From Sclerodactyla briareus (taxonomy: Eukaryota; Echinodermata; Holothuroidea; Dendrochirotida; Sclerodactylidae): DNA of 64,000 nt. The notes below the pieces were generated by a model that was not told the DNA's origin, did no database searches, and saw only the letters and a program-made list of their open reading frames with translations. A program made the translations under genes and the position numbers. How positions within the stretch are numbered: the first letter of the stretch is position 1; every line of letters begins with the position of its first letter. The DNA lies in NCBI GenBank assembly GCA_026419785.1, contig JAODTK010005615.1, forward strand, positions 248,001 to 312,000, in the 5' to 3' direction. Of the stretch, positions 47,919-60,491 are shown one piece after another.

Positions 47919-48297
47919 GAGGGCTGTACATTCCATCACAGCAGCCAAACCAGCCACAGCCCATGATGACCCAGCAGCAGGGATACCAGCAGCAAGGCAT
48001 GATGGGAATGCCAGCAGGGCAACAGCAAGGCATGATGGGAATGCCAGCAGGGCAACAGCAAGGCATGATGGGAATTCCAGCGGGGCAGCAACAGGGCATG
48101 ATGGCAATGCCAGCAGGGCAACAGCAAGGCATGATGGGAATGCCAGCAGGGCAGCAGCAGGCATGATGGGAATGCCAGCAGGGCAGCAGCAAGGCATGAT
48201 GGGAATGCCAGCAGGGCAGCAGCAAGGCATGATGGGAGTCAACATGGGCTATACTGGTGTCAATCCCATGCAGCAGCAACAGGCTTATCTGCAACAG
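47919..48297 (+). CDS. SMAP Gly/Met/Gln repeat exon (33-bp coding minisatellite)
   Basis: The acceptor cctctgtag| and the donor caacag|gtaaat bound the exon. It reads GLYIPSQQPNQPQPMMTQQQ and then GYQQQ, followed by seven full copies and one partial copy of an 11-residue unit GMMGMPAGQQQ (33 bp each, starting at 47996), ending VNMGYTGVNPMQQQQAYLQQ. The fifth unit has 32 bases (cagcagca-ggcatga near 48158), which shifts the frame to a stop at 48164-48166; every other unit is in frame. A replication-slippage change or a consensus error explains this best. Mammalian SMAPs have a Met/Gly/Gln-rich C-terminal half with GMMG- and MNQQ-type runs, so the exon fits this position. Reverse-strand ORFs across it are shadows. 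Confidence 0.85.
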
Positions 48298-49436
48298 GTA
48301 AATTTATTTGGGTGACCAGAATGAGAAGTTTAGTTAATATCGATACTGGTAAATGGTTAGGGAGTCTGTGAAAAAAAAAAAACTGATATGGGTCAGCTGT
48401 AGGGTATGAGTTCGGTATATTGGTGAGGCCTTGGATACAGGCTGTTGCTCTTGGTGAATCTGTTCAGCAGCTCCCAAACTGTTGTAGGAATTCCTCTCTG
48501 TTCTCCCATTGCCCTTTTCCTATTAAATTTCATGTTACCCTTACAATGCAGATCTATTTGTGTATGTCATTTTATTGTAATCTGTAGTTTAGCTCTGAAT
48601 TTCTCACACAACAAAGTAGTAGTTATAGTAGGGAATATCAACCTTGCACTCATAAAGACATTGTACTAATTAAACCAGTGCAGTTGATTCTCATGGAGAA
48701 TTAGATGTTAAACCTAAACAAAACGAGTTGCTAGGGGTGCCATTACAGAATGCCATTTTCCCAACAACCATGTATCCTGTGATTGTTCCTGCATTTAGAT
48801 ACGGGAAGGGGGGTAGAGGGGTGTATACATGTATGTGTTTCAGCATCCAAAAAACACCATGGGGCGGCAGACGAATTCGCGACCCGAAAGGAAGTTTTAA
48901 AAAAGAGACGCTCTCGGAAACACATTAAGGGGGAAAAAAAGCCAAAATATTGAGAAAATCGCCCCCTGAAAAATTCTTCATTTGCATTGGTATATACAAG
49001 CAAAAAAACAAAAAAGAGATTATGATTTTATGCCATATCCCAATCGAAAATGTTTATGATTTCTGAGAATCACGATCGTTTTGTAAAACAACTGTTTCAT
49101 AGTGATCAGTAGTTGATTAAAATATTCGTGAGTTACCATACAGTGAGTTCCGCATTGAGCCTGCCACCCAGCACATGTTTATAGCAGTACGACATGCCAG
49201 TTGACAGTAAAGCCTGGCATGGTCCTGTACATGCCATACAACTTGTCGACAATACACGTCTAGACTCACTGTACACCAGACCCATTGCCTTGCTAACTGA
49301 AAACATGACTAACTTATTTCATGTGTTTTGGAAAATTCCAAAGACAATATCGATCATCTTTGGTCAGTACCAAAGAATTTTGACAGTCTGATGGTCCCAT
49401 ATCGATAATTCAAATTGAATTTCCCCAAGATTGCAT

Positions 49437-49905
49437 GGATAGCCTGTGTACGTACGTTACACTCGCATGCGGCGCAGAGTTGCAGTGGTGGCCGCGGGGT
49501 CGACAGCAATACCCACTTTAACAGAATCAGTGTGTTTTCCAGGAAAATTCTCAAATTTAGTTGGGATTTCTTAGAATTAATTATTTAATTGTAATCGCCG
49601 AAAACATGTGAAATTGATAGAACTCCTTACAAAAAAGGTATGAGAGGAGCAGGATTCAAGGTGATTTGGTCGAACCAAACCCAAGAACACCCAAATCAAA
49701 TGAAATTATGACCACCAATTTCGGAAATTGCGTTGTGTGGCCTAATGTTAAATTTCGCCTAGGCTACATGTGTAATTAGGATTACCATGTTTCAACTCAT
49801 TCTGACATCGTAGCTATCAATTCTCAATTGTTACTTGCGAAACATGTACAATATGACACGATTAGCACATGGAAAAGTTACTGGCACTTCAGAAACAAGA
49901 ATGTA
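49437..49905 (+). repeat. Duplicated segment, copy 2
   Basis: This is the counterpart of 45893-46322. It lies about 1.1 kb downstream of the repeat exon, as copy 1 lies about 0.9 kb downstream of the exon-like sequence at 44785-44990. Poly-G stretches and a gcaactacaact/gcagctacaact block further on (46939 and 50172) extend the parallel, consistent with one duplication event of about 3.3 kb. Confidence 0.85.
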
Positions 49906-50896
49906 TATTAATTTGAGTGACAATCTCACGGAGACGACCCCCGACTTGTCAAGGTAATAAAGGTTAGATCAAGAGTATCTAGGGCGACACGATGGGGGGG
50001 GGTAGGGCAGTATCCTGGAGAGCCTGTAGCACTTAACTAGCTACGAAGAACGGTGCTTGCTCAAAATAGAGTGGGGGGGGGAGACATGAGCCCATTTCCC
50101 CCAGTTACTGTGTTACGGTGGGAAATCAAACAGGGGATGGACCCGGTATCCAGGATTGCCACCAATCTGCAGCTACAACTAACACTGTAGGCAGAAGCAC
50201 CCTGTTTTTTATCATCTAACCATAATTATTAAATATCAAAATTAATTAGCTTGAAAAATAGTACCCAAAATTGAAAACCGGTATTTCGAACCGACAGCAG
50301 ACAACATGAATCCAATGTTTTGCGTGCATTTTAAAGCTGTAACAGTGACAGGTTGCAGCCTAAGGACGGGGGAACACAATGAGCTTGGAAGCTGTGGTCA
50401 CCCCGCTTCCATCACTCTGCCTCGGGGCAACGGACAGATGCTAACACCCTCCCTTGTCTGAGGGGATCATCCTGAGTGACTCAGCCACAGTGCTTTTACA
50501 ATTTATGCAATTTTATAGCCCATTTCGAGGTATTTGAACAAATTGCAATGTTATCAAGTAGCCCCTGAAAGCTCTCAAGTAGCCCAGAATTAGTTTTAGG
50601 AGGGGGCAATTTTTTGTCAAATTAACCCCCGAAATTGGAAGTATTTGGACCCTGTGTGTTAGATGTCAATAATCACCCTGTGAACGTGCTAATTCATCCC
50701 TGCCCTGTCTATACTGAAAGCCATGCTGTGTATTATCATCTTTTTTTAACATGGCACTGCATCTTGAAACACTACAAACATTCTGTACCTTCCAACTTGT
50801 CATTCGTAGACTGTTTTATATTTTTGTGACTTGTCTGTGGTTCCTCTTTGTGACTTGAATTGAAAGATAAGCCGATGGACCCTATTTGCCAATAGT

Positions 50897-51066
50897 GTGG
50901 TGGCCCACAACTGGGAAAACAGTGGCCCATAACTGAGGAAACAAGTGGCCCAAAACTAGGCTACTCTGGCCCACAACTGGGAAAACAGTGGCCCATAACT
51001 GAGGAAACAAGTGGCCCAAAACTAGGCTACTCTGGCCCACAACTGGGAAAGCCGTGGCCCATAACA
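50897..51066. repeat. Tandem repeat, ~72-bp period
   Basis: The unit ggcccacaactgggaaaacagtggcccataactgaggaaacaagtggcccaaaactaggctactct occurs about 2.4 times with almost no divergence. It is itself built from three gtggccca-type sub-units of ~24 bases. It produces an artefactual reverse-strand ORF (FPVVGQSSLVLGHLFPQLWAT repeats). Confidence 0.92.
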
Positions 51067-51784
51067 TGAAAAAACAAGTGACGACTGTTGACCTTAGTGA
51101 ACCCTTGTGTGGAATACATGTCAATCAAGGAATCCAGATCCCTGCTACTATGATTTAAATTGAGGTTGAAACCCGATACTAATGAAACCCGATACTAATA
51201 TTATCCCTGGCTTATATTTTTTAAGCGTCAAATGCTTAAAATGGTTGGGAACATATGGCTCTCCAGCTGAGGGCTGGGGTTACTGATAAATTAGATGTGA
51301 TGGTAATGACATAGAAGTCATGTGGGAGAATACTGGTACTTGTATATGTTCGTATATGTACTGTATATGTTTCATCATTGAATTCAATCTTATCATTCAA
51401 TTCTACGGAGATTGAGCAAGTTGGGGAAGTATGGGAAGTTGCATTCAAGTGGCTAGAAAATTCCCCTTGAATGAGACAGACATTCAGCCCTATGCATTTT
51501 AAGCTTCTTCCCTTGACATCTCCTGTCCACTTAAACTTCAGGTGTCAATTAACGTTGCCAATTGAGGTTGATCGTTCCATACTAATGTTGCAAATATTTG
51601 GCTGTCTTCTTTTCAATCTACCTAGCTGTGATTGGTAGTCCACCTATAACAGTTGCCCATGCAACTTGTTTGCAGTCATGTTTTAGACAGATAGTTAAGT
51701 AGAAAGATTACAAAAACCTCCAGGGTTCAAGTGTCGTGACCATTGAATTTGAAATAGTTTTTTATATTGGCCACACTTATAACT

Positions 51785-52075
51785 TAGGACATGTCTGGTC
51801 GCAATATTCAGGAACTCTGTTTTTTATCTCGCTTGAACAAAGTTCAGAAGAGACCTTACGGGCGCTTTGTCATGGTGTGTGTTTTAAATGTTATATGGTG
51901 TGTGTGTGTGTTTGTTTGTGTGTGTGTGTCTGTGTCCCACTTCCTCGTTAGCAGGATTTCTCCGAAAAGGTGAGACCAATTTTGATGAATTTGTATGTAG
52001 TATCAGAGTTTGGTGAATCGATCTGATCATTTTTGGCACAAAAGTCACTGATTACGTAAGGTAATTAGTGGTTTA
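51785..52075 (+). repeat. Family-3 left-flank module with (TG)n, second copy
   Basis: A (TG)n tract at about 51895-51930, then cccacttcctcgttagcaggatttctcc, aaattttgatgaatttgtatgtag.., gatctgatcatttttggcacaaaagtcactgattacgtaaggtaatta. It is colinear with 33010-33285. Confidence 0.75.
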
Positions 52076-52360
52076 CATGCCTGATATCGTACTACCTGTT
52101 TCAATTTTACTACCGTCGGTTATTCCTGAAAATTCCACTTTTGTTTGAACACTCTGCCTAAATGTCAAATGGTACATAAAATTGCTATTGGAATTAAACC
52201 TAAAACTTGGTCATTCCTTTCGTTTCCGGCTATTTGCAGCAAAATAATCCAGACACTTACATTCTCCGCTTGCAGTTCCTCTGCGACCCTCAACGCTGGG
52301 ACAATCAAATCATACCGTTGTTATATGTCAGCGTGCGATATTCCATAGCTCGATAATATT

Positions 52361-52843
52361 ATGTTTGCCGTAACAGGCCGTGTCCGTGTATGCATTTTGC
52401 CGTGGTGCGGCCGTTGCCCTAGTGTTTCATGCACTCATGTAACGACTCCCGAGGCCATAGCTGTGACAAATTGCACAAGGCCATTTAATCGAGCGATCAC
52501 GCCATGTCCCAGCCAGTGTGGCACGTGTACGACTGACACAGACCAAGTGACTGAAGGCCTACTTCAGCAGCAGACAAACAGAGACCAGTACCAGGGGAAC
52601 GTTCGTTTTTTCCAAATTGATTTTTTTGTGAAGACCTACCCGATTCATTTTCCGCAAGCGCCATCTCCCGTAGGTGACCACCCAACTGTTTTGCAAACTC
52701 TTGTAAATATAAGTCGATATTGCCGCGGCCGAAAACCTGGAAAATATTTTGTCCGTTGGCATGCCAGCAGTAGAACAGAACTATTCTTGATTCATTGCGA
52801 TTCCATACAGCCGTACACCATAACCCAAACAACGAGTATATAA
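52361..52843 (+). other. Unrecognised 160-codon ORF
   Basis: This is one of the longer open frames not explained by tandem repeats. The translation has scattered Cys in its first half (LPWCGRCPSVSCTH, CPSQCGTCTTD) and RGRKPGKYFVRWHASSRTEL near the end. I recognise no domain. A 111-codon frame overlaps on the reverse strand. It follows a repeat module and lies in the SMAP intron, with no clear splice sites or promoter. It may be a transposon remnant or chance. I assign no function. Confidence 0.15.
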
Positions 52844-53051
52844 TAAAACTGAATCACCCGAGCGCTATCCATCGCCGCTCCGCGTTAACGATGTTTGTGG
52901 CTGTGCAAGCGCCCTGGATACTTAGCGGAATGAATACGGTAATACTTCTTACTCAGTTCTAAGTATGCATACATAGAAAAAAAATAATTTAATTTGATAA
53001 CAGTAAGCCTCACTCAGCTGCAGAGTCTCCTTCTCAAAATAATTGATACTG

Positions 53052-53083
<32 letters not shown>
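53052..53083. repeat. Poly-A tract
   Basis: About 32 consecutive A bases. It could be the tail of a retroposed element inserted on the + strand, but no body was recognised upstream. Confidence 0.9.
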
Positions 53084-53084
<1 letters not shown>

Positions 53085-54119
53085 AATACAAACGCATCAC
53101 CCGTAATCAACATTACCTGCAAAAAATAATAGGTTTAGTTCAGGAACCGGAATCGGGTAGTAAGATTGGTGGAGCAACAGAAGTGAATTGTTGTAAAACT
53201 ATGCCGACGGTTCAGAAATGCACTTGGTTTACTACACATAGTTGGCAATAATCACACTGGAACCACTGATTTCATTGTGATAGTTGTGTTATTTCAAACC
53301 CATTTTCTTCTTCTTCTTGAAAACAAAAAAAACAACGTTATTTAAACTGATTTATAAATACATGAACTTAAAGCAGGATTCGAATCCAATTAGCGCTACA
53401 GTTACTTAACCGCTTCCATGCACTCTGACATGGAGCCATGTTGGGGTTCACCGGACATACTACGTCCCTCTTTTGCGCATTTTATTTTGTTTTTCGTCTG
53501 AAACAATTTACGAACAGCTTACATCACCATTTGTCTTTGCTCCGTAGATCGTGTGGCTACTTAAGGGAAATGCCAGCCGTTATTACCTTCTTGGGTGTTA
53601 CAAGCATGTTTAAGTGAATAAAAAATCTTCAAATATCCTTTGTTCCCAGGTTGAACATAGCATTTTCCTTGGAAGATCTGGCTTCCTCAAATTCATATAA
53701 TTTGCTTATTTTGGCAAACTGGCAACCCCTTTGGTGATGTCATATCTCCCAATCATAAGGAAAGAACATATTTCTTACATTCCCCTCAAATTGGTAATAT
53801 GATGTCATCAAATGTTGCCAATTTGCAAAATTGCCAGATTAGCAGTGATTTGTTTGTTAATCTTTGAAAAATTCATAACTTATAACCGAACATGCTATGA
53901 AACTGAAGCCAAGTTGGATTGGCATGATTGTTGTAATGCACAATCATTGACATTTGAATAATTTTTGGCTGGACTTTCCCCTTTAAGGTCCCTTCAATTC
54001 CATACCCTGTTCCGTGCCGTAGAATTTTGTGGCAAAAATTGCAGCGCTGATATGGCACTACCCCGGGTACCTGTCGGGTACAGGACACTAGTTACCCGAA
54101 TCCAGATTTTTTAGTACCG

Positions 54120-54800
54120 TGTAACACTAGTAATTAGCCTATTTTATGTAATTTTTTTCCGGCTCGTTAGCAAGATTACCTACTTAAGTCCATCTAATTT
54201 GCATACTTTATGCCAAATTTGAAATTCTGTCGGATTTCCGAAACTTGATGAATATGGTCAGACCTGAAACTTTTTACAGAGATTCGGTTCATGAGGTCAT
54301 TCAATGTAGGCTATGTAATTTGCAACTTCATGAAACCTGTGGGTATGGTTTCCTTGAGCTCCAATTTTTTTTATCATGGATTCATGGTCACTGAGGTCAT
54401 TCAACATGTCTAATTGCCATACTTTTTGAGAGTTTGCCAGATTTTCATAAACTTGTGATATGGCTGTACCTGTACCTCTCCAACATTCTTAACATAGAGC
54501 TGATGTCACTGTCATGGAGGTCATTCGTGTTCTATTTTGCATGGTTTATTCCAAATTTTAAAGTTTAGGTCGATTTCAGAAGTTTGATGAGTATGGTCTA
54601 CCTTTATTCCCCAAAAATGTTAACATTGACTAGTCAAAAAGTGGGAAACGAGAGAAAATGGTCAATGGAAGTTGACTGTTGTTCCTAATTTGCGCATACT
54701 CTCAATACATTTTAAGTCACATTTCCCAAAACTTTCCTTAATAGTTTGGAAATAGTAATCAGGTTGTGAGCAGAGTACAGTCCACTGGAAATAGTGGGAA
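54120..54800 (+). repeat. AT-rich repeat module (family 4), third copy
   Basis: It opens with gtaattagcctattttatgtaatt..cggctcgttagcaagattac and carries the recurring blocks taatttgcatactttatgccaaattt, cttgatgaatatggtc and ccccaaaaatgttaacattgac. These match 37246-37900 in order. It is non-coding. Confidence 0.75.
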
Positions 54801-55031
54801 ATTGAATGGGGCCATTATAAATGAATGAATTAAAATGTTGGAATAATAGTTTCCATGTATTAGAATCAGTGATTGTTTCGCAATGTTGTCCTGTTGTGAC
54901 ACAGGGTCATACATGTTCTGTAAATCACAGAAATTATCATAGGCTCAACGCCCAAACTGACCCCTTTCATGTAACCCATTGTCTTTACCAGTAATCTTAT
55001 GTGTGCTGGTTATATTAGTGTCAAAGTTCAG

Positions 55032-55358
55032 GAATCAGCCAGGTTTGCTCAGCAGACTTCCTCAATATCAGCTAACAGCACAACACGCAAGCCAAACACG
55101 TAGCCCCCGCCCAAGCAGCCGACTAACTCCATGCATATGCAACAGCCCATATATGCATATGCAGGCACCAACCCGTGATACTAACACCCCTGGCAGCAAC
55201 ACATGCAATAATCATGGCCAGGCCCATGAAATAATCAGCAAGCTCAGTTCCTGAATACCCAGCCGCAGAGTATGTATAACCCTCAGCCGTACGTGTGGCC
55301 ACCCGGTGGTCGCCCTCCTCGGGTAGTCTCCAGACCTCTGACGTACCCGGAGGAGTGA
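55032..55358 (+). CDS. Probable SMAP 3' exon (Gln-rich tail), frameshifted
   Basis: The acceptor gtcaaagttcag ends at 55031. Fragments in different frames are Gln/Pro-rich and SMAP-tail-like: NQPGLLSRLPQYQLTAQHAS, PPPKQPTNSMHMQQPIYAYAG, and NNQQAQFLNTQPQSMYNPQP, which continues YVWPPGGRPPRVV and ends at a TGA at 55356-55358. The run of Gln-rich reading over three frames, with stops between, mirrors the one-base indels in the other exons. The family's C terminus is Gln/Met/Gly-rich and unstructured, so the match is compositional only. The final stop and any 3' UTR are not certain. Confidence 0.45.
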
Positions 55359-58300
55359 TGTCACAGTTCATGCAAGGCATCAACCTAAGGTTAAACAAGG
55401 TGGCCCTCCAACATTTTCTATGCTGGGATGCTTCAAAGTCAGGTTACCTGTAACCGACTCTCTCGCCATGCCGCCAGCTTTTATTCCATGCTTTCTGGGA
55501 TTTTGTGAACTGATTGTTCTGATTCATTTGGCTTACCTACCTACCTAAACATTGAAGAATATCCTGTACACTAGTATACACTTGTATACACTTGTGATCA
55601 GAATCATACACTGGATCAGACGGGATCATCATAAATGAGGTAATCATACTGGACCCTCCCAGCAGGCAAACCTATATTTTTCTGTTGAGAGGTATATTGT
55701 CCTCATGTGGTACATCAGTGCAGTGGTTGAAATGCTCAGAAATAATCATTTTTCATTACTGGGCAGGATTGTCCAGAATTTTATTGATATGAGGGGGCTG
55801 ATCAGTCACCATGTTTAGAGCTTCTATGATTATTCAGGGTTTTTATTGACGAATGTTAGAACATCCTGCGGACTCAACAACCTGAGAGATTGATTGAATT
55901 GGTCCCATATTCACGGTGGACTGTTTGCCATTGATGCACTCTCATTGGGGCAGCGCGTAAATTGCACAGCCAATTAGTAAGGATCGGAAATGAGCGGGGG
56001 CGACGCGGCAATTCGACCCCAATTTTCCCAGAATAGCCCTCTGAAAAAAATATATGCGGGCGCAATATAGGAAACAAATGTTATTAAACTCGCCCTTCAT
56101 GCTAAAAGAGTCTCTCAAAAAACACTAAGTTAGCCATTAAGAAATTGTAAATCATTAAGTCCTATTTGCTGAAGTTGCTTTGGTCACATTAATTATGGAA
56201 TTGCTCTGAAAAGTCTAAGCAATTGGTGTTGATCCGGTGTATTCTTAATCAATCCATGTCGCGAACTCCGTACCATTCGCGAATTTTGTTATAACTTTCT
56301 GCTTGACTGAAAGATGCGACTTTCCCTCACGATAGCACAAACACAACACTGGAAGGCATTTACCGAACCAGTTCTCCATAGCACAGTCCGCGTGCGGATA
56401 GCATACTTAGGAAAACACTGCACTGAACTTTTGCAAGAATAACCGATCGTATGCTACGCAGGGCTAGTTCGTCATGATGGAATTGTTTTCGTGACACTTG
56501 GAGTGCTCTTACGGTAATGTATGAAAAAAGAGCCCCCGTGTGGATCAAAAGAGCCCCAAGCTTTTTTATTCCTTGACGAAGTCGGAGGAATCTATGCAGT
56601 CATTGCCAGTGGTGTGTGTTTGTGTGGACAACTGCTTGTGAACACAATAACTCGACCCCAACCTGGATGGATGAGGCTCTACTTAGTATCGTCTAGGCAA
56701 AAAAAAATCCAGAAAGTGCCTTTTAAGCTGCATGAGGCACTTTTTGAGGAAAAAAGCAAAAAAATAGGTGATTTGGAAGATAATTTTGTGCTGAATATGA
56801 AATCCTGTTTTTTTTCTAAAAATTGCCTAATTAGTTCAATAAATTAGGGGTTCTCAAAGGTCATCAAGTGCAATATTCGGTTCATCACAGGAAATGACTA
56901 ATTTCACTTCCTAATCACTAGATGTCAAAAATTTTGCATTTCTTTCCTCAATAAATCATAGAGTATTGAGTTTAATTGAATAGGAAGGAAATTGAGGACA
57001 CCTCCCAACCCCCAACCCCAAAGTAAGGTCAATAGTTAGGGTCAAAGGTCAATAAGGTTTTTATCACAGTATGGCTCGTTGTACGTTCGCTAACACTATG
57101 ATGTCAAGAATTTTGCAATTTTTCCTCAATAAATGAAAGGCATTAAATTAGCGAATAGAATGGAAATTGGGACCCCCCCCCCTCTTCAGAGGAGTATCCC
57201 AGCACTGCGTGAGCAAGTAGAAATGGCCAGGGAGCTGGAATGAATTAGTATTTATATATTCAGGTGGGGGTGAGTTATTGTCACTCCTGTTGGTTGCGAC
57301 CCGCTCCGTACACACCCTCTCTCCTCCTCCACCCTCCGTCACACTGGCTGAACCCGGCAGGCAAAAGACTAATAAAAACATGCAATCAGCCCTGAATGTG
57401 TCCTACCTGGCGTTCCCTCTCGGAGAACCCCTCCCTCCCCCGTCAGAGAATCCTTGCACCGCCCGCACTGTCTATCACTCACTAACACACTCCCCCCCAC
57501 TCACCCACCCTCACTCACTCATCATGGAGCACTTGCGGGAAGGCAACTAGCCGCAGCCCCCCGCTGCTCCCATTCGGGCAGCTTCCTCCGTGCAATCGAC
57601 CATGCCCTGGACCTGGTCCCATCCCCTCCAACTCCCCTCGCCAACCATAGCTAACGGGGGCTCCCGGCGGTCGGCCCTAACCCACGCTCCCGTTCACACA
57701 GATCTGTGGGCTGATTTGTCCGCCGTAAAAAACACAGACATGGCGCCATAATTCTCAAAGAAACGCAGTTTGACATCACGATTAGGCAGCAAAAAACCTT
57801 CACCATCCTCGCCTCCCCGATAACCCTGCATTAGATACTTGATTCTGCCAGCGTACCGAGAATGCGACGGAGTGAGGTAGTGAAAAGGGTATCCAATCGC
57901 CGTCTCATCATCTCACCCAAAGTGATCGTCCAGTCTAACTAGAAAAGCAGACTTGAAGCACACTGGAGGCAAGAACACGGAGGTTGGTTCTTCCAGACAG
58001 TCACTAATGACACGCCGCCGGTGACACAAATTACTGGTGACTTCCACGTTTTCGCCCATACTTGGCAGCATGTCCAATATTCCCCAAAATAACTGAGTCT
58101 TAGTCTTGTCCATAACCCTTAGCCCAACGGATTCAAGTTTCATTCATTTCCACCTCATATACAATATGGCGCATTCTTACATATTTTACATAGTAAATAT
58201 CTGAAACTCATATTACAATACATACAATGCATTAAATACAATGCCATGCATACACTACATATATAACAACATTCTATATGCGACTTGAGGTGAAGGGACC

Positions 58301-58999
58301 AGAAGTAATGACTTTTCAGTCTAGTCCCTGCATTAACAATATGTTTAATTGTGATTTATAGTGTTTATTGTTTTTGGATCTGAAGGAAAGAGAAACGGAT
58401 GGGGGTGGGGGTGGAGATGGGTCTTAGGAAAAGGGGATTAGCTTACTGCTGTGTGCTTTCATTTTGTAGTCGAAAGATTTGAGGGGGGGGGGGTTAACTT
58501 GGGAAAAAGCAGAAGGGTACAATAAACGACTACAGACCTAAAGGGAGCAATACCCTATAGAATCATGCATACGTACTAATGCGATATTTGGGGATTTTTG
58601 TGGCACATTGGAGCAGGAACATTTTAAACAGTCTTCTAAACTAATGCGATTTGCCATCCCGACTACGCGTTCCAGGGATCAACAGATAATCCCAAACTCA
58701 CTGTATTGCCATCATCCGCGGAATCCAGTCCAGAAACCCTGACTCCACGGAAGAGACGTCGGCAGTCGGTACCTGGAGCCCAACCTCTCCTAATCAGTCC
58801 AAACGTGCTGACAACGGCTTGGAAGCCATTTTACACGACTGGGCTCTCACACCCGTGGACAACGGGAGAAGTCAGACAGAGACTCCAACCATCACACTCC
58901 AAGCACACTCCACACACTCTCACAGAGAGGATATCAGGTATACAGACGGGTTGGCTCCCATGCTGCCCTTTTCGAGAATTCTCCGGAGAGTCTCCCTAC
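55359..58999. other. SMAP 3' flank, no gene recognised
   Basis: It probably includes the 3' UTR. A family-1 fragment at about 56640-56700 (ataactcgaccccaacctggatggatgaggct) is the only assignable repeat. ORFs at 56521-56847, 57278-57550 and 58706-59074 have no recognisable domain. Low-complexity poly-C/poly-G stretches occur near 57172-57182 and 58483-58493. Confidence 0.45.
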
Positions 59000-59830
59000 A
59001 CACAGAATAAGGGCCTTTCAAAGGCCACAAGAGTCTACCCAGTCTCTACCCATTCTCGCATCCGCCTTACTTAACCAGGACAACGGAGAGCCAAGATGGC
59101 CGATCTGAAAGTGGACCTCTTGGGTGAAACCCGACTGCTCAGATGTTATGAGCAAGCACTTGATAACCAATCCTGTTCAGGGTGATCCTAGCGAAGACTA
59201 ACGCTAGGTTACTGAAGGGAGAGTAACCCATGTGTTTTTTGGCAGTCCCGAGTACACCTATAAAAAGTCCCTTCCCATTCCGTTTGGGATGACACCAGTG
59301 CTCTAAACTGAGCAGTAGAAGCCATGCAACACTCGAGGGCAGCCTGGCCACCAGTCCAGAGCATCTGTTGATGTATGCCACAGACTCCGTGGAGCCTCCC
59401 CGCCCCTCAACTGCTTCCAAATGCTTCTCAAGTTCCTTGAGGGCCGGCCGCAACGGTCACAGTTTATCCAAGGCGGTCCAGCCTCTAGAGTTGCAACAGT
59501 ATCCATCCGAATTTCCAGACTTGGGGGCTCAGCTTTGTACAAATCCTCAAGATACCCAGCCCAACTGGCCCCCCACATCGATTTCCTCTGGTCAAGACCA
59601 TGCCGTCGTCTACCGTGAACAGCTGGTTAGTGGGCACCACACCAGCCGAGTTGCCGAGTCTCTCCGTACAGATGTAACAGCCGCCCTTGCCAGGGCTTCT
59701 CCATGGACTCACCGAAACGCTGGCCTCCCTCTCGCTTGGTGTCGCAGTGCCCCAGTGCATGCGCCGAAGCTCCCTAGCAAGCGATCTTAGCACTGAGCCT
59801 GGCGGCTCTGCTCGCTCGATTGGCTTCAAA
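59000..59830 (-). mobile_element. LINE reverse-transcriptase relic, second
   Basis: On the reverse strand, pieces in successive frames follow the order of a LINE RT. They are ASWAGYLEDLYKAEPPSLEI (59570 region, the RWAEYFEQLY..DPP segment), LRSIWKQLRGGEAPRSLWHTS (kLRGGKAPG), HWCHPKRNGKGLFIGVLG, YSPFSNLALVFARITLNRI (the LL...GKVLARIILNR segment) and EQSGFTQE with SKADARMGRDWVDSCGL near 59140-59040. Upstream, 59830-59600 encodes a less conserved linker (DGMVLTRGNR..). The element differs from the one at window start. It is frameshifted several times and 3'-truncated, since the catalytic FADD-type motif is not seen. Confidence 0.75.
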
Positions 59831-60491
59831 CTGTTTCCCCTTCCACCCTAGAATTTGCCCCGGTGGTCCTCCCAGGATGCCCCAGGATGCACTCCTTTGT
59901 TGTCTTGAGGATTAGGCTTGCCCTCGCCGGCTCGGTGGTCCTTGTTGCTTTTGGTTTTACTTATTCGGTTGTTCCAGCCCTCATCGACTTCCCAAGCTTG
60001 TCGGCATACATTGTAGCTACTTTTGGTCACTTCAGTTGGCTCACGTATGAAGCTGTGAAGTATTGGAGACAGTCTCGAGACAGGTATTAGACCATTCTCG
60101 TTTCGGTTAGCCGGCTTTGGGCTCGAATCCTAATGAATGGGTCTTGGCCTCGGATGGATGGGATCCCGGGTGACGAGTAACCGCCAATGACCGGTAATAC
60201 CCAATCAGCAATCCGGTTAGTCCATTGTATCGGAGGCGACAATATCGATAAAAATTATTCCACTTAGAACAGCAAGAAAACATATCCGACAACATCAATT
60301 AAACTGTCCTGAGTATATCAGTGACGAATTGACCAAGTATATCCCTGGCGGTTCTCTTTGTTCCTCTACCCACTCCCCCCCCCCCACTACTGTGTCCTCC
60401 TGTTTATGCCAGCTATGGTGAAATATTCTTTTTCTCATTCTGCTGCTCGTTTAATCAATGGCCTTCTTATTTCTGTAAGTGTCAGCGGAAA

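Noticed and set aside
47800-48294. 164- and 114-codon reverse-strand ORFs of MPCCCPAGI-type repeats
   Set aside because: They are the antisense of the SMAP coding minisatellite. The + strand has splice sites and family similarity.
56521-56847. 108-codon ORF as a gene
   Set aside because: Part of it is a family-1 satellite-like fragment and the remainder is AT-rich; no domain is recognised.
60085-60160. Possible second tRNA-like sequence (ggctcgaatcct B-box-like string)
   Set aside because: There is no convincing A box at the right distance and no cloverleaf; it is probably chance or a very decayed SINE.
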